Shown here: in pieces, positions 1-6,033 of the stretch
How positions within the stretch are numbered: position 1 is the first letter of the stretch
Layout of the letters: each line of letters opens with the position of its first letter
NCBI GenBank assembly: GCA_026991065.1
Contig: JALXCG010000213.1
Span: 1-7,285, forward strand
DNA from: Gemmatimonadota bacterium
GTDB taxonomy: Bacteria > GCA-2686955
Direction: 5' to 3'
DNA length: 7,285 nucleotides
The notes under the pieces: model-generated
The model's database searches: none
Seen by the model: the letters and a program-made list of their open reading frames with translations, nothing else
Told to the model about the DNA's origin: nothing
Position numbers and translations under genes: made by a program

Positions 1-54
1 CGCCTGGATGTCGGCGGAGAGCGGCTTCTGCGGCGGATGATTCTGCTGCGCTGA
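1..54 (+). CDS. possible 3' end of a plus-strand gene (partial)
   Basis: Frame 1 is open from the window edge to a TGA at 52-54 and encodes 17 residues ending in LLRRMILLR. Third codon positions are mostly G or C, as expected for a real gene in this GC-rich DNA. A strong hairpin lies 45 bp downstream, where the terminator of a gene ending here could sit, and the next gene is convergent. Seventeen codons are too few to identify a family, and frame 3 of the same strand is also open here by chance. This is a tentative call that needs the sequence to the left. Confidence 0.22.
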   Translation, partial: RLDVGGERLLRRMILLR

Positions 55-99
55 CCCGGGCTGCGCGCCATTCTTTCGTCGCGGCGTGCTTTGCCGAGA

Positions 100-127
100 G
101 GCGGATCCGGGAGCCCCCGGACCCGCC
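100..127. terminator. 12-bp hairpin, probable bidirectional terminator
   Basis: The arms are GGCGG-A-TCCGGG (100-111) and CCCGGA-C-CCGCC (116-127), with a four-base AGCC loop. All positions pair except one A/C mismatch, giving an 11-of-12-bp GC-rich stem. It starts 14 bp past the stop of the minus-strand sialidase-like gene and 45 bp past the possible plus-strand stop, so it is well placed to end transcription from both sides. Neither strand has a T tract after the stem, so efficient factor-independent termination is uncertain. It could also act as a 3'-end stabiliser. Confidence 0.5.
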
Positions 128-141
128 GCGTGGTCGAACGA

Positions 142-1959
142 CTACTTCACCAGGACCATTGAGCGCGTACTGCTCTCCTGCTGGGTTTCGAGGCGATAGA
201 AGTAAACCCCGGAAGCGACCGACCCGCCCTGGTCGTTGCTGCCGTCCCAGGTCACCCGGTGACTGCCGGCGGCCATCTGGCCATCCTGCAGGACGCGGAC
301 CCGCCGGCCGGTGGCGTCATAGACAACCAGGCTCACTTCACCGGCGACCGGCAACTCGTAAGCGATCTGCGTCAGCGGATTGAAGGGGTTCGGCGCCGCG
401 GGATGCAGGATCGCGTGGCCTGCCGGAGTGGGGGTGGCAGGCGAATCGCCGGCAATGCCGACCGGAACGCGGTGGCGCGCGAAGAGCACGTCGGACGGTG
501 CGGTGGCCGCATTCATTTCGCTCCAAACAAACCCGGCTCCGGCGTCACCGCCGGGGATATCCTGCGTGATGCCTACATAGATCGAGTTGCGCTCCTCCTC
601 AAACCCCTGCTCTTCGGTGATGGCGGAGATCATCCACCGTTCGCTCCAGCCTGCTTCGCCGGCGGTGTTAAGCGACTGCATCCAGACCTGTGTCGGACCA
701 CAGATGAGCCAGCCGCCTTCAGCAGCGGTGACGGCCATGTAAAATTGGGTGTAGGTGGCATAGAGCACGTCGCCCCCAGGATGTCGCTCGATCCCCAACT
801 GCGGCATGCCGGTCAGCGTGTCCGTGGCGATCGTGGCGATGGTTGGTTCGACGCCACAACTGTCAGGCAGCGTGGTCAGATACTCGCGGTCCAGCAGTGC
901 CTGCTCCGTTTGCCCAACCCATTGATCCGGCCCCACGAAGGCGCCCGACACATAGAAGGGGGGACCGGCGATGCCGAAGTCCATTCCCGACAATCCACCC
1001 GAGGTGTAATCGGTCGAGATGTTCTGTTGATAGATGATGTGCACCGTGTGGTTCTGGTCGACCACCATGCTCGGGACCACTGCCTGCCGCCCGGGAGCGC
1101 CCACGGTGACCGTCTGCTGCGATGACCAGCTCTGTCCGCCATCGGTGGAACGGTGGATGGCCAGGTCGGCGTTGCCGTCGCCATCGATATCATCGCTGTA
1201 TGCGACATAGAGGTCGCCGTTGCTCGGATCGGCCGCCCCGGTGGGCAGAGTCCAGTTGGTCACCACACCTTGCTGAACGACCGACTCGGTCCAGGTCACG
1301 CCATCGGAGGAGATGAATGCCGCGATATCGCCCGTCGGGTCCGCGATCGGACCCTTGTCACAGACGATCATCCAGGTGCCATCGGAGGAGCGGCACAGAA
1401 AGGGGAAGTTGGTCGATGGCAGCTCCGGGGCCACCGCAATGCTGTTGTTCCAACTCTGTGAACCGCTGTCGAACTTGTTGAAATAGATCTGGTAATCCGA
1501 CCCGGAGGCGACTGCGTGATAGGCGACTGCCATCCCGTCGTCGGTCCCGAAGAGACTGGGCCTCCCGGCGTCATCCTGCGTGGTCTCGCTTGGAGTTCCC
1601 GGGAAGGACCAGAAACCGATCCCGCCGACCTCCTGCCAATAGTTGGTGGAGATCATGAAGTCCTGCGCTTCATTCCATTCGTAGGCGACGAAATAGGTGT
1701 CCATTCCCGGGCTGTAGGCCACGTGTCGCTCCGGGGGGTAGTCCGTGGGAGCCGAGAAACTCGCGCCGCGGTCAACTCCCGCCGCGATGATGCTGACCTC
1801 ATCTTCCGGTGGATAGCCGAAATAGGTACCCGCTTTGTGCATCTCATGCCCCGCCGTGGGCGCCGGGACGAAAACCGAATCAACGTGTTTGGCGGCCACC
1901 GCTGTGGTGGCGCCCAGCGCGAAGAGTGTGACGAGTGATAGTGGACGACCGGCAGTCAT
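142..1959 (-). CDS. secreted BNR/sialidase-like protein with C-terminal FlgD-like/T9SS sorting domain
   Basis: This is a 605-residue exported protein. I chose the ATG at 1959 because a GGAG Shine-Dalgarno motif lies 6 nt upstream and the protein then begins with a clean signal peptide: Arg5, a hydrophobic run to about residue 22, and an AVAA-type cleavage site. Upstream in-frame ATGs at 1971 and 1998 lack good ribosome-binding sites. The middle is beta-propeller-like. It has an Asp-box STDGGQSW (271-278), a related SSDGVTW (217-223), and a DIDGDGNAD loop (257-265) spaced like a calcium-binding site. The last ~88 residues form a FlgD-like / type IX secretion type A sorting module, with PNPFNP at its start, then VYDATGRRV, WDG, SGVYFYRL and a terminal Lys. 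In FCB bacteria such modules direct proteins across the outer membrane for surface attachment or release. The Arg-Ile-Pro motif of true sialidases is not evident, so binding or structural roles are as likely as glycosidase activity; the substrate is unknown. It has its own promoter and a structured leader. Confidence 0.88.
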   Translation of the reverse strand: MTAGRPLSLVTLFALGATTAVAAKHVDSVFVPAPTAGHEMHKAGTYFGYPPEDEVSIIAAGVDRGASFSAPTDYPPERHVAYSPGMDTYFVAYEWNEAQDFMISTNYWQEVGGIGFWSFPGTPSETTQDDAGRPSLFGTDDGMAVAYHAVASGSDYQIYFNKFDSGSQSWNNSIAVAPELPSTNFPFLCRSSDGTWMIVCDKGPIADPTGDIAAFISSDGVTWTESVVQQGVVTNWTLPTGAADPSNGDLYVAYSDDIDGDGNADLAIHRSTDGGQSWSSQQTVTVGAPGRQAVVPSMVVDQNHTVHIIYQQNISTDYTSGGLSGMDFGIAGPPFYVSGAFVGPDQWVGQTEQALLDREYLTTLPDSCGVEPTIATIATDTLTGMPQLGIERHPGGDVLYATYTQFYMAVTAAEGGWLICGPTQVWMQSLNTAGEAGWSERWMISAITEEQGFEEERNSIYVGITQDIPGGDAGAGFVWSEMNAATAPSDVLFARHRVPVGIAGDSPATPTPAGHAILHPAAPNPFNPLTQIAYELPVAGEVSLVVYDATGRRVRVLQDGQMAAGSHRVTWDGSNDQGGSVASGVYFYRLETQQESSTRSMVLVK

Positions 1960-1965
1960 GCGATT

Positions 1966-1970
1966 CTCCA
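1966..1970 (-). promoter_or_regulatory. ribosome-binding site that decides the start of the sialidase-like gene
   Basis: The minus strand reads TGGAG followed by six bases (AATCGC) and then ATG at 1959. The two upstream in-frame ATG codons have no comparable motif. This site therefore moves the start 13 codons downstream of the longest ORF and puts the signal peptide at the N-terminus. Confidence 0.6.
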
Positions 1971-2003
1971 TTTCGAGTTCATGATCCCGTGCATTCATTC
2001 ACG

Positions 2004-2018
2004 ACCGATGAAATCGGT
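2004..2018 (-). promoter_or_regulatory. leader inverted repeat ACCGAT-N3-ATCGGT
   Basis: A perfect 6-bp inverted repeat with a 3-nt spacer lies 44 bp upstream of the sialidase-like start and downstream of its predicted promoter. It could be a hairpin in the mRNA leader or an operator for a dimeric repressor blocking elongation. It does not cover the ribosome-binding site. It matches no riboswitch I recognise. Confidence 0.35.
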
Positions 2019-2032
2019 TCCATCCCGCTACT

Positions 2033-2057
2033 GGGACCAGGCTGGAAAGGTGGTCCC
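2033..2057 (-). promoter_or_regulatory. leader inverted repeat GGGACCA-N11-TGGTCCC
   Basis: A perfect 7-bp inverted repeat with an 11-nt loop lies about 17-25 bp downstream of the predicted transcription start of the sialidase-like gene. Together with the repeat at 2004-2018 it makes two consecutive stem-loops in one leader of about 115 nt. It may be a transcription-factor operator near the start site or a structured 5' UTR element; the sequence alone does not decide. Confidence 0.35.
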
Positions 2058-2080
2058 GTCGGTTTGGCGGGGCCGATCCC

Positions 2081-2109
2081 ATTATGCGGGAGATCACAGT
2101 ACTCGACAA
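2081..2109 (-). promoter_or_regulatory. sigma70-like promoter for the sialidase-like gene
   Basis: On the minus strand TTGTCG (-35, 2109-2104, 4 of 6 matches) and CATAAT (-10, 2086-2081, 5 of 6 matches) are separated by exactly 17 bp. The predicted start near 2074 gives a 5' UTR of about 115 nt before the ATG at 1959. The promoter lies between the end of the upstream gene and the sialidase-like gene, so the latter can be transcribed independently. Consensus preferences in this lineage are not known from this window. Confidence 0.45.
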
Positions 2110-2123
2110 TCCACCTTCTGTGG

Positions 2124-2139
2124 AGAGGCTCCGCCCTCT
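2124..2139 (-). terminator. weak hairpin after the 197-residue gene
   Basis: On the minus strand AGAGG and CCTCT pair around GCGGAG, with an alternative register using GGC/GCC. The hairpin lies 16 bp after the stop of the upstream gene and just before the next promoter, a sensible terminator location. The stem is short and no T tract follows. Confidence 0.25.
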
Positions 2140-2155
2140 GGGTCTTCGCGGCTTC

Positions 2156-2749
2156 TCACAACTCACTGCGGCAAAGGAGAAAATAGTTATTGGTGGCCTT
2201 GCCACCCTTTTCCGCCCGCCCAACGATGACATGGCTGGAAACGCGACGCAGATGGTCGACCATGCCGGCGAAAACAAAACGCTGCAGCCCCGTCTCATTG
2301 GCCTGGAGCGCCGGCCATCCCTCCGGCAGGCGGAGCGTGGTGGGCGGAATCTGCCGGTAGTCGACCGAAACACCATCGCGGCCGGGCAGCGCATGAGCAA
2401 CGAAATACCCGGGGCCGATCCAGGGGCGCAGCGCCCCTTCATTGTAACCGTAAACCCGATCCGGGTGCCCCTCTACTCGGCAGAAGCGTTTTTCGAAGTG
2501 GCTGAAGAGCGGCAGAGAGTTCTTGCCGAAGTGGATCACCTCGGTCGCCGCGGGATACTCTTCGGGCACCAGGTCACCCAGCGCGACGCCACGTCCCGCG
2601 CTGGCCGCCCAGAGCTTGGCCTGTGTGGCACCGGTCGTCGCTCGAACGAAGGCCAGCCGTTGCTCGGGATCCATGGCGTCCAGGCGCGCGGCGAGACTTT
2701 GCAACTGCGCGGCGCCGATGGAGCGGGGAAGAGGAGTCGAGTGGGACAT
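2156..2749 (-). CDS. conserved-looking protein of unknown function, 197 aa
   Basis: I do not recognise this family. The ATG at 2749 has a good AAGGA ribosome-binding site 5 nt upstream. The product looks cytoplasmic and soluble: no signal peptide, lipobox or membrane segment is seen. An alpha-helical N-terminus (about residues 10-50) precedes a region with features that look conserved: GKNSLPLFSHFEKRF (about 75-89), YGYN followed by a GPGYF motif (about 100-116), VDYRQIP (about 129-135), and a C-terminal part with NETGLQRFVFAGMVDHLR followed by HVIVG. The invariant-looking Asn, Gly, Pro and aromatic residues suggest a ligand-binding or enzymatic fold rather than a linker. It starts 66 bp after the lytic transglycosylase gene with no strong terminator between, so the two are probably co-transcribed and it may act with that envelope enzyme. 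Its reality as a gene is well supported; its function is not. Confidence 0.82.
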   Translation of the reverse strand: MSHSTPLPRSIGAAQLQSLAARLDAMDPEQRLAFVRATTGATQAKLWAASAGRGVALGDLVPEEYPAATEVIHFGKNSLPLFSHFEKRFCRVEGHPDRVYGYNEGALRPWIGPGYFVAHALPGRDGVSVDYRQIPPTTLRLPEGWPALQANETGLQRFVFAGMVDHLRRVSSHVIVGRAEKGGKATNNYFLLCRSEL

Positions 2750-2754
2750 AACGA

Positions 2755-2759
2755 TCCTT
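2755..2759 (-). promoter_or_regulatory. ribosome-binding site of the 197-residue gene
   Basis: The minus strand reads AAGGA, five bases (TCGTT), then ATG at 2749. This supports the chosen start. Confidence 0.6.
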
Positions 2760-2815
2760 GGGGAAACTCATGCGGGCGGCCTGCGGTGCCGTACCGAGAT
2801 CAAGCCCGAAGCATA

Positions 2816-4987
2816 TCAAATATAGGAATCGACGGTGCTTGCGTAAGCAACGAAGCGGTCACGAATCCCACGAACATAAGCCGCGGTTTCGCCGCCGCGG
2901 CAGTAACCGTGGCGGGCCTCCTGGGCGTAATCGGGGCGGGACAGGAGCAGCATCGCCTTTTCCACATGGCCAAACCAGCGGTTGCGATCGAACCCCAAGC
3001 GGGCGGCCAGCCGCCGTGCGTCCTGGACGTGGCCGTAACCGGCGTTGTAGGCCGCCAGGGTGAGCCAAGTACGCTCATTGACCGGGAGTTCCGGCTCGAA
3101 ACGATCCCGAATCCAGGCCAGATAGCGCACCCCGGCCTCGATCCCTCGTTCCGGATCTCGAATGTCGCTGAAGCCAAGCTCGCGCGCGGTGCTGGGCAGC
3201 ATCTGCATCAAGCCGACCGCCCCGTTGGACGACACCGCATCGGGGTTGAAGTGGCTCTCCTGGAACATCAGGGCGATGATCAAACGCCAATCGAAACCAT
3301 ACTCCTTCGCGTATTTGCGGACGATCTCATCCCACGGGCTCAACCCCTCCTGTGGATCCATCTCGATCGCTTCGGAGCGGCGCGCCGAGTGATCACCAAA
3401 ATAGCGATCGTAGATCACGTTGTAGTAGAGACCCCGGTACTCGGAACGGATAAACCGATTGAGCGCCGCAAGCAGTTGTGTGTCCTCGCGCCGCACCGCC
3501 CAGCCATGGTCAACCGGGGAACTGAGTGCCGGACCCGACTCAATATCATCCCGCCAGCTCCTCTCCATGGCGATGATGTGGTCATCGGCGACAGTGAGAT
3601 CGAACTCGCCATCCGCAACCCGCGAGATGATCTCGGTCGTGCCCAGGGGCTCCGGAGGCGGCTCCAGGTGAACCGCAATCCCCTGCGCCTGAATTCTCTC
3701 CACTGTTTGCCAGTAGGAAGTATGACGGTTGACCACAATGGTCCGTCCATCCAGGGCGGCGAGCGTCGCCACTCGGTCGGTGTGTCGCATCACCAAGGTT
3801 TCCACCGCTTGGTGGTAGCGCCGGGTAAACTCGATTCCGCGTTTCCGGCGGGCGTCGGTGATGGCGAGTGCGGCGGCGATCACATCTCCGCGGCCCTCCA
3901 GGAGCCAGTCGATCAGGTCGGCCTCGGGAGGTGGGATGATCATCTCCAGATGCAGCCCCTCCTGGCGGACGAACTCATTCATCAAGTCATACTCGAAGCC
4001 TCGCAGCTGGCCGCGCCAGACGAAATAGCTCACCGGTGAAGTGCGCGTCAACACCCGCAGAACACCGCGCTGACGGATCCCCGGCAGGTCATCCAGGTGA
4101 ACGACTTGGCGCTCGCTGAGAACCCGACTCTCGTTCAAGAATCGATTGGCCGCGCCCGCCAGGGCCGACGCCGTGGGGCGAAAATACCAGGTGAGTGCAT
4201 GGCTCGTTCCAAGATCCAGTCCGCCGCGCACACTCAGCCCCTGCGCGGCAGTCGCGGCGATCAGGCGATTGTCGGCAACGGCAAGATCCAACTCACCGCG
4301 GGCAACCGCGGCGATCACCTGCCGCCGACTCAGCGTATCCGGGATCTCGCTGATGCGCATGCCGGGGTGATCCACCGCCAACTCCTCCAGCGCCTGCCAC
4401 GCCCGGGAGTCGCGCTGCGCGGCGATGGTGCGTCCACTCAGATCCGCGGAACTCATCACGTCGTCGTCGTGCCGCATCACAATCTTGTCGTCGACCAGAT
4501 CCACCGGCACCGAGCAGGCCACCCGCGCTCGCGACTCCGCGTCGAGATCCGCCTCTGAATAGATCATGTCGCCCCGCCCCTCGAGCAGTGCGGGAACCAG
4601 GTCGCCGCGCGAATGCACATAGCGCCATTGCGGTTCCAACCCCACGCGCTGGGCGAAACTGCCAATCAGTTTCGCCTCATCGGGCAGAATCTCGGCGCTA
4701 CCGGGGGGCGTTCCGGCAGTCGCATCGCCCACCACCAGCACCCGGAGGTAGCCCAACTCCCGCAACCCATCGAGGTCGGCGACCGTCAACTCCTCGACCA
4801 CCGGGGCCGGCGGCTCAACCACCGGATTTTCCGGTTCGCAGCCGAGCAAAAGCCCGCCGACCGCCGCCAGCAGCAGGGCAAAACCTCGCCGCGGCCGTCG
4901 CCGTCCCCGCTCAGCGCAGCGGGGCGCGGTTGCGCGTTCGGCCGGCCGGGACGGATGCTCGGGGCGGAAAAGTGCGGGGCTCACCAC
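2816..4987 (-). CDS. mltF: MltF-like lytic murein transglycosylase lipoprotein with two tandem solute-binding domains
   Basis: The product is predicted to cleave the beta-1,4 bond between N-acetylmuramic acid and N-acetylglucosamine in peptidoglycan, forming 1,6-anhydro ends, from a lipid-anchored position facing the periplasm. With the GTG start at 4987 it has 723 residues. A basic stretch (RGRRRPRR, about 27-34) and a hydrophobic run lead to a lipobox LLLGC with the modified Cys at 50. Then come two family-3 solute-binding-like domains (about 76-290 and 304-535) and a C-terminal SLT domain (about 547-715). SLT hallmarks are FQESHFNP with the catalytic Glu at 577, GLMQMLPSTA from 592, AAYNAGYGHVQDAR from 645, and the MltF-like tail HGYCRGGETAAYV. 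E. coli MltF has one solute-binding domain and 518 residues, so the extra N-terminal domain is unusual. The frame stays open to a GTG at 5152, but that extension would bury the signal peptide, so I rejected it. The start is uncertain (GTG 4987 or 4984) and has no clear ribosome-binding site. A 197-residue unknown gene follows. Confidence 0.9.
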   Translation of the reverse strand: MVSPALFRPEHPSRPAERATAPRCAERGRRRPRRGFALLLAAVGGLLLGCEPENPVVEPPAPVVEELTVADLDGLRELGYLRVLVVGDATAGTPPGSAEILPDEAKLIGSFAQRVGLEPQWRYVHSRGDLVPALLEGRGDMIYSEADLDAESRARVACSVPVDLVDDKIVMRHDDDVMSSADLSGRTIAAQRDSRAWQALEELAVDHPGMRISEIPDTLSRRQVIAAVARGELDLAVADNRLIAATAAQGLSVRGGLDLGTSHALTWYFRPTASALAGAANRFLNESRVLSERQVVHLDDLPGIRQRGVLRVLTRTSPVSYFVWRGQLRGFEYDLMNEFVRQEGLHLEMIIPPPEADLIDWLLEGRGDVIAAALAITDARRKRGIEFTRRYHQAVETLVMRHTDRVATLAALDGRTIVVNRHTSYWQTVERIQAQGIAVHLEPPPEPLGTTEIISRVADGEFDLTVADDHIIAMERSWRDDIESGPALSSPVDHGWAVRREDTQLLAALNRFIRSEYRGLYYNVIYDRYFGDHSARRSEAIEMDPQEGLSPWDEIVRKYAKEYGFDWRLIIALMFQESHFNPDAVSSNGAVGLMQMLPSTARELGFSDIRDPERGIEAGVRYLAWIRDRFEPELPVNERTWLTLAAYNAGYGHVQDARRLAARLGFDRNRWFGHVEKAMLLLSRPDYAQEARHGYCRGGETAAYVRGIRDRFVAYASTVDSYI

Positions 4988-4991
4988 ATCG

Positions 4992-5020
4992 ATCTTACGG
5001 CTCCAGATGAATCGCGACCA
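4992..5020 (-). promoter_or_regulatory. weak candidate promoter for the mltF-like gene
   Basis: On the minus strand TGGTCG (5020-5015, 3 of 6) and TAAGAT (4997-4992, 4 of 6) are 17 bp apart. The predicted start would fall at about 4985, next to the GTG codons at 4987 and 4984, which would make the message nearly leaderless and would explain the lack of a Shine-Dalgarno motif. The -35 match is poor, so this is tentative. It lies in the 260-bp divergent region 4988-5247, where I see no other gene. Confidence 0.22.
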
Positions 5021-5213
5021 GTCTTCCCGCGCCTTTTTCAACCCGGTCCCAGCGAACCGCGTCGGCGCACCATCGATCGGCAGCACCACGGCGGCGCCCG
5101 TAGATGCCCCTGTCCATTGAAGATCGAACCGCCTTTGCTGCTTCACCAGCACTCTATCGCGCCCACCTCGATTCTGTAGAGAAACTGCTCAGTCGGCCAC
5201 CCGGAAATGCGGC

Positions 5214-5242
5214 TTGGCGCGGTCTCGCTCTCCTGACACAAT
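5214..5242 (+). promoter_or_regulatory. candidate promoter giving a leaderless yigZ mRNA
   Basis: TTGGCG (5214-5219, 4 of 6) and CACAAT (5237-5242, 4 of 6) are separated by exactly 17 bp. Transcription would start about 7 nt after the -10 box, at 5248-5250, which is the ATG of yigZ. The absence of any Shine-Dalgarno motif before that ATG fits a leaderless transcript. Confidence 0.38.
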
Positions 5243-5247
5243 GCCCC

Positions 5248-5856
5248 ATGCCCTCCTACCTCACCCTGGCGGCGCCGCTGCGCCATGAACTGGACAAGAT
5301 CAAAGGCTCGCGTTTCATTGCCGACCTTGCGCCGGTCGCCGACGCCGCCGCGGCTCAGGCTTTCGTCGCGCAGATCACCGCTGAGTTCCCTGATGCTTCG
5401 CATCATTGCTATGCCTGGCGCCTCAGCTCCCGGGACGACGGATTTCGTTACTCCGACGCCGGCGAACCATCCGGATCCGCCGGCCGCCCCATGCTGGACC
5501 AACTCGCCGGTCGCGACCTGGTCCGTGTTGTCGCCGTGGTCACGCGTTATTTCGGCGGCACCAAACTGGGCAAGGGGGGGCTGATGCGCGCCTACGGCGG
5601 AGCGGTTGGAGCTGCGCTGCAACTGGCGGAGATCATCGAGGTGATCGAAACGCGCAAGATCGAACTGCGCTTCGATTATGCCCTGACCGCCGCAGTCGAA
5701 CGCGTTCTCAGCCACTTCGGCCTGCGCCCGGAACGCGCTCACTACGGAGCCGCTGTCGAGTTGGAGATCGCCGTCGCGGTGGATCGGGTGGCTGCGTTCC
5801 TGGCCGAAATCAACGAGAGTTCCGCCGGACGCGTGCAGATCCTCTCCGCTTCGTGA
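5248..5856 (+). CDS. yigZ: YigZ/IMPACT-family protein
   Basis: This 202-residue protein matches the YigZ/IMPACT family in length and layout. Eukaryotic IMPACT regulates the eIF2alpha kinase Gcn2; the bacterial role is unclear and is thought to involve nucleic acids or ribosomes. The N-terminal UPF0029 domain (about 8-120) shows the family signatures: KIKGSRFIA (17-25), HHCYAW (52-57), SDAGEPSGSAGRPML (69-83) and RYFGGTKLGKGGLMRAYG (100-117). A DUF1949-type ferredoxin-like C-terminal domain follows (about 138-195). The frame is open back to an ATG at 5104, but family members begin shortly before the conserved Ser-Arg-Phe, and MPSYLTL at 5248 fits. There is no Shine-Dalgarno motif, and a promoter-like pair ends 5 nt upstream, so translation may be leaderless. 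The gene is divergent from the mltF-like gene and convergent with the hydrolase gene, so it is probably monocistronic. Confidence 0.92.
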   Translation: MPSYLTLAAPLRHELDKIKGSRFIADLAPVADAAAAQAFVAQITAEFPDASHHCYAWRLSSRDDGFRYSDAGEPSGSAGRPMLDQLAGRDLVRVVAVVTRYFGGTKLGKGGLMRAYGGAVGAALQLAEIIEVIETRKIELRFDYALTAAVERVLSHFGLRPERAHYGAAVELEIAVAVDRVAAFLAEINESSAGRVQILSAS

Positions 5857-5876
5857 GCCTCCCGCCGCTTCCCCAC

Positions 5877-5918
5877 AAAAACGTGCCGGTCGCATGGGGG
5901 GATGCAACCGGCACGTTT
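5877..5918 (-). terminator. 17-bp intrinsic terminator with CCCCCC loop
   Basis: On the minus strand AAACGTGCCGGT (5918-5907) pairs with ACCGGCACGTTT (5890-5879). An inner GCAT/ATGC stem continues it through a U-G wobble, giving 17 continuous pairs capped by a CCCCCC loop. The 3' arm runs into five consecutive U residues, a standard intrinsic terminator for minus-strand transcription from the hydrolase side. On the plus strand the wobble becomes a C-A mismatch and only a short T stretch (GTTTAT) follows, but 12 perfect outer pairs remain, so it may also end yigZ, whose stop is 22 bp away. Stem and U tract are read directly. Confidence 0.75.
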
Positions 5919-6033
5919 ATGGGAGAGCCTCTTGGGGGAAGAGGCCTCCTGAGGAGGAGGTCATGCGTTTTGGAGGAGATGCACGCGCGCTGCCTCTGGG
6001 AGTGCAGCGCGACTCAACCGTCCGTCTCAATCA
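5877..6033 (-). ncRNA. candidate C-rich small RNA with tandem anti-Shine-Dalgarno-like hairpins
   Basis: Read on the minus strand, this stretch can fold into five consecutive stem-loops. (1) CGCGCTGC/GCAGCGCG, 6011-5986, 8 perfect pairs, loop ACTCCCAGAG. (2) CGTGC/GCATG with one wobble, 5985-5962, loop containing CTCCTCC. (3) CCTCCT/AGGAGG, 5960-5945, loop CCTC. (4) GCCTCTT/AAGAGGC, 5945-5927, 7 perfect pairs, loop CCCCC; it shares one base with hairpin 3. (5) The CCCCCC-loop terminator ending at the U tract. Small RNAs with C-rich loops block ribosome-binding sites of target mRNAs in several bacteria, for example the CCUCCUCCC loop RNAs of Alphaproteobacteria. The 5' end is a guess based on a CATAATGGGA motif at 6045-6036 that matches the -10 region of the sialidase-like promoter; no good -35 box is present. 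It may instead be processed from the hydrolase 3' UTR, or be only a structured terminator region. Confidence 0.38.

Noticed and set aside
1-71. A minus-strand ATG at 71 reading leftward out of the window
   Set aside because: Only 23 Arg/Ser-rich residues are visible, the ribosome-binding site is weak, and all three minus frames are open here because GC-rich DNA has few stops.
259-1125. A 288-codon plus-strand frame opposite the sialidase-like gene
   Set aside because: It is antisense to a gene with a signal peptide, Asp-boxes and a sorting domain. The translation is Arg/Gly/His-rich with no motif and no ribosome-binding site.
2084-4039. A 651-codon open frame on the plus strand opposite the mltF-like gene and the 197-residue gene
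   Set aside because: It lies antisense to two genes with clear protein signatures and spans their intergenic gap. Its translation has no recognisable domain and the skewed composition typical of antisense frames in GC-rich DNA.
4988-5152. N-terminal extension of the mltF-like protein to a GTG at 5152
   Set aside because: The extra 55 residues would place the lipoprotein signal sequence far inside the protein and would overlap the long form of yigZ. Nothing in the extension resembles the family.
5104-5247. N-terminal extension of YigZ to the ATG at 5104
   Set aside because: No family member needs these 48 residues before the conserved Ser-Arg-Phe region, no ribosome-binding site precedes 5104, and a promoter-like pair lies inside the extension.
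5143-5907. A 254-codon minus-strand frame opposite yigZ
   Set aside because: It is antisense to a well-recognised family and runs through the terminator hairpin; no domain is seen in its translation.
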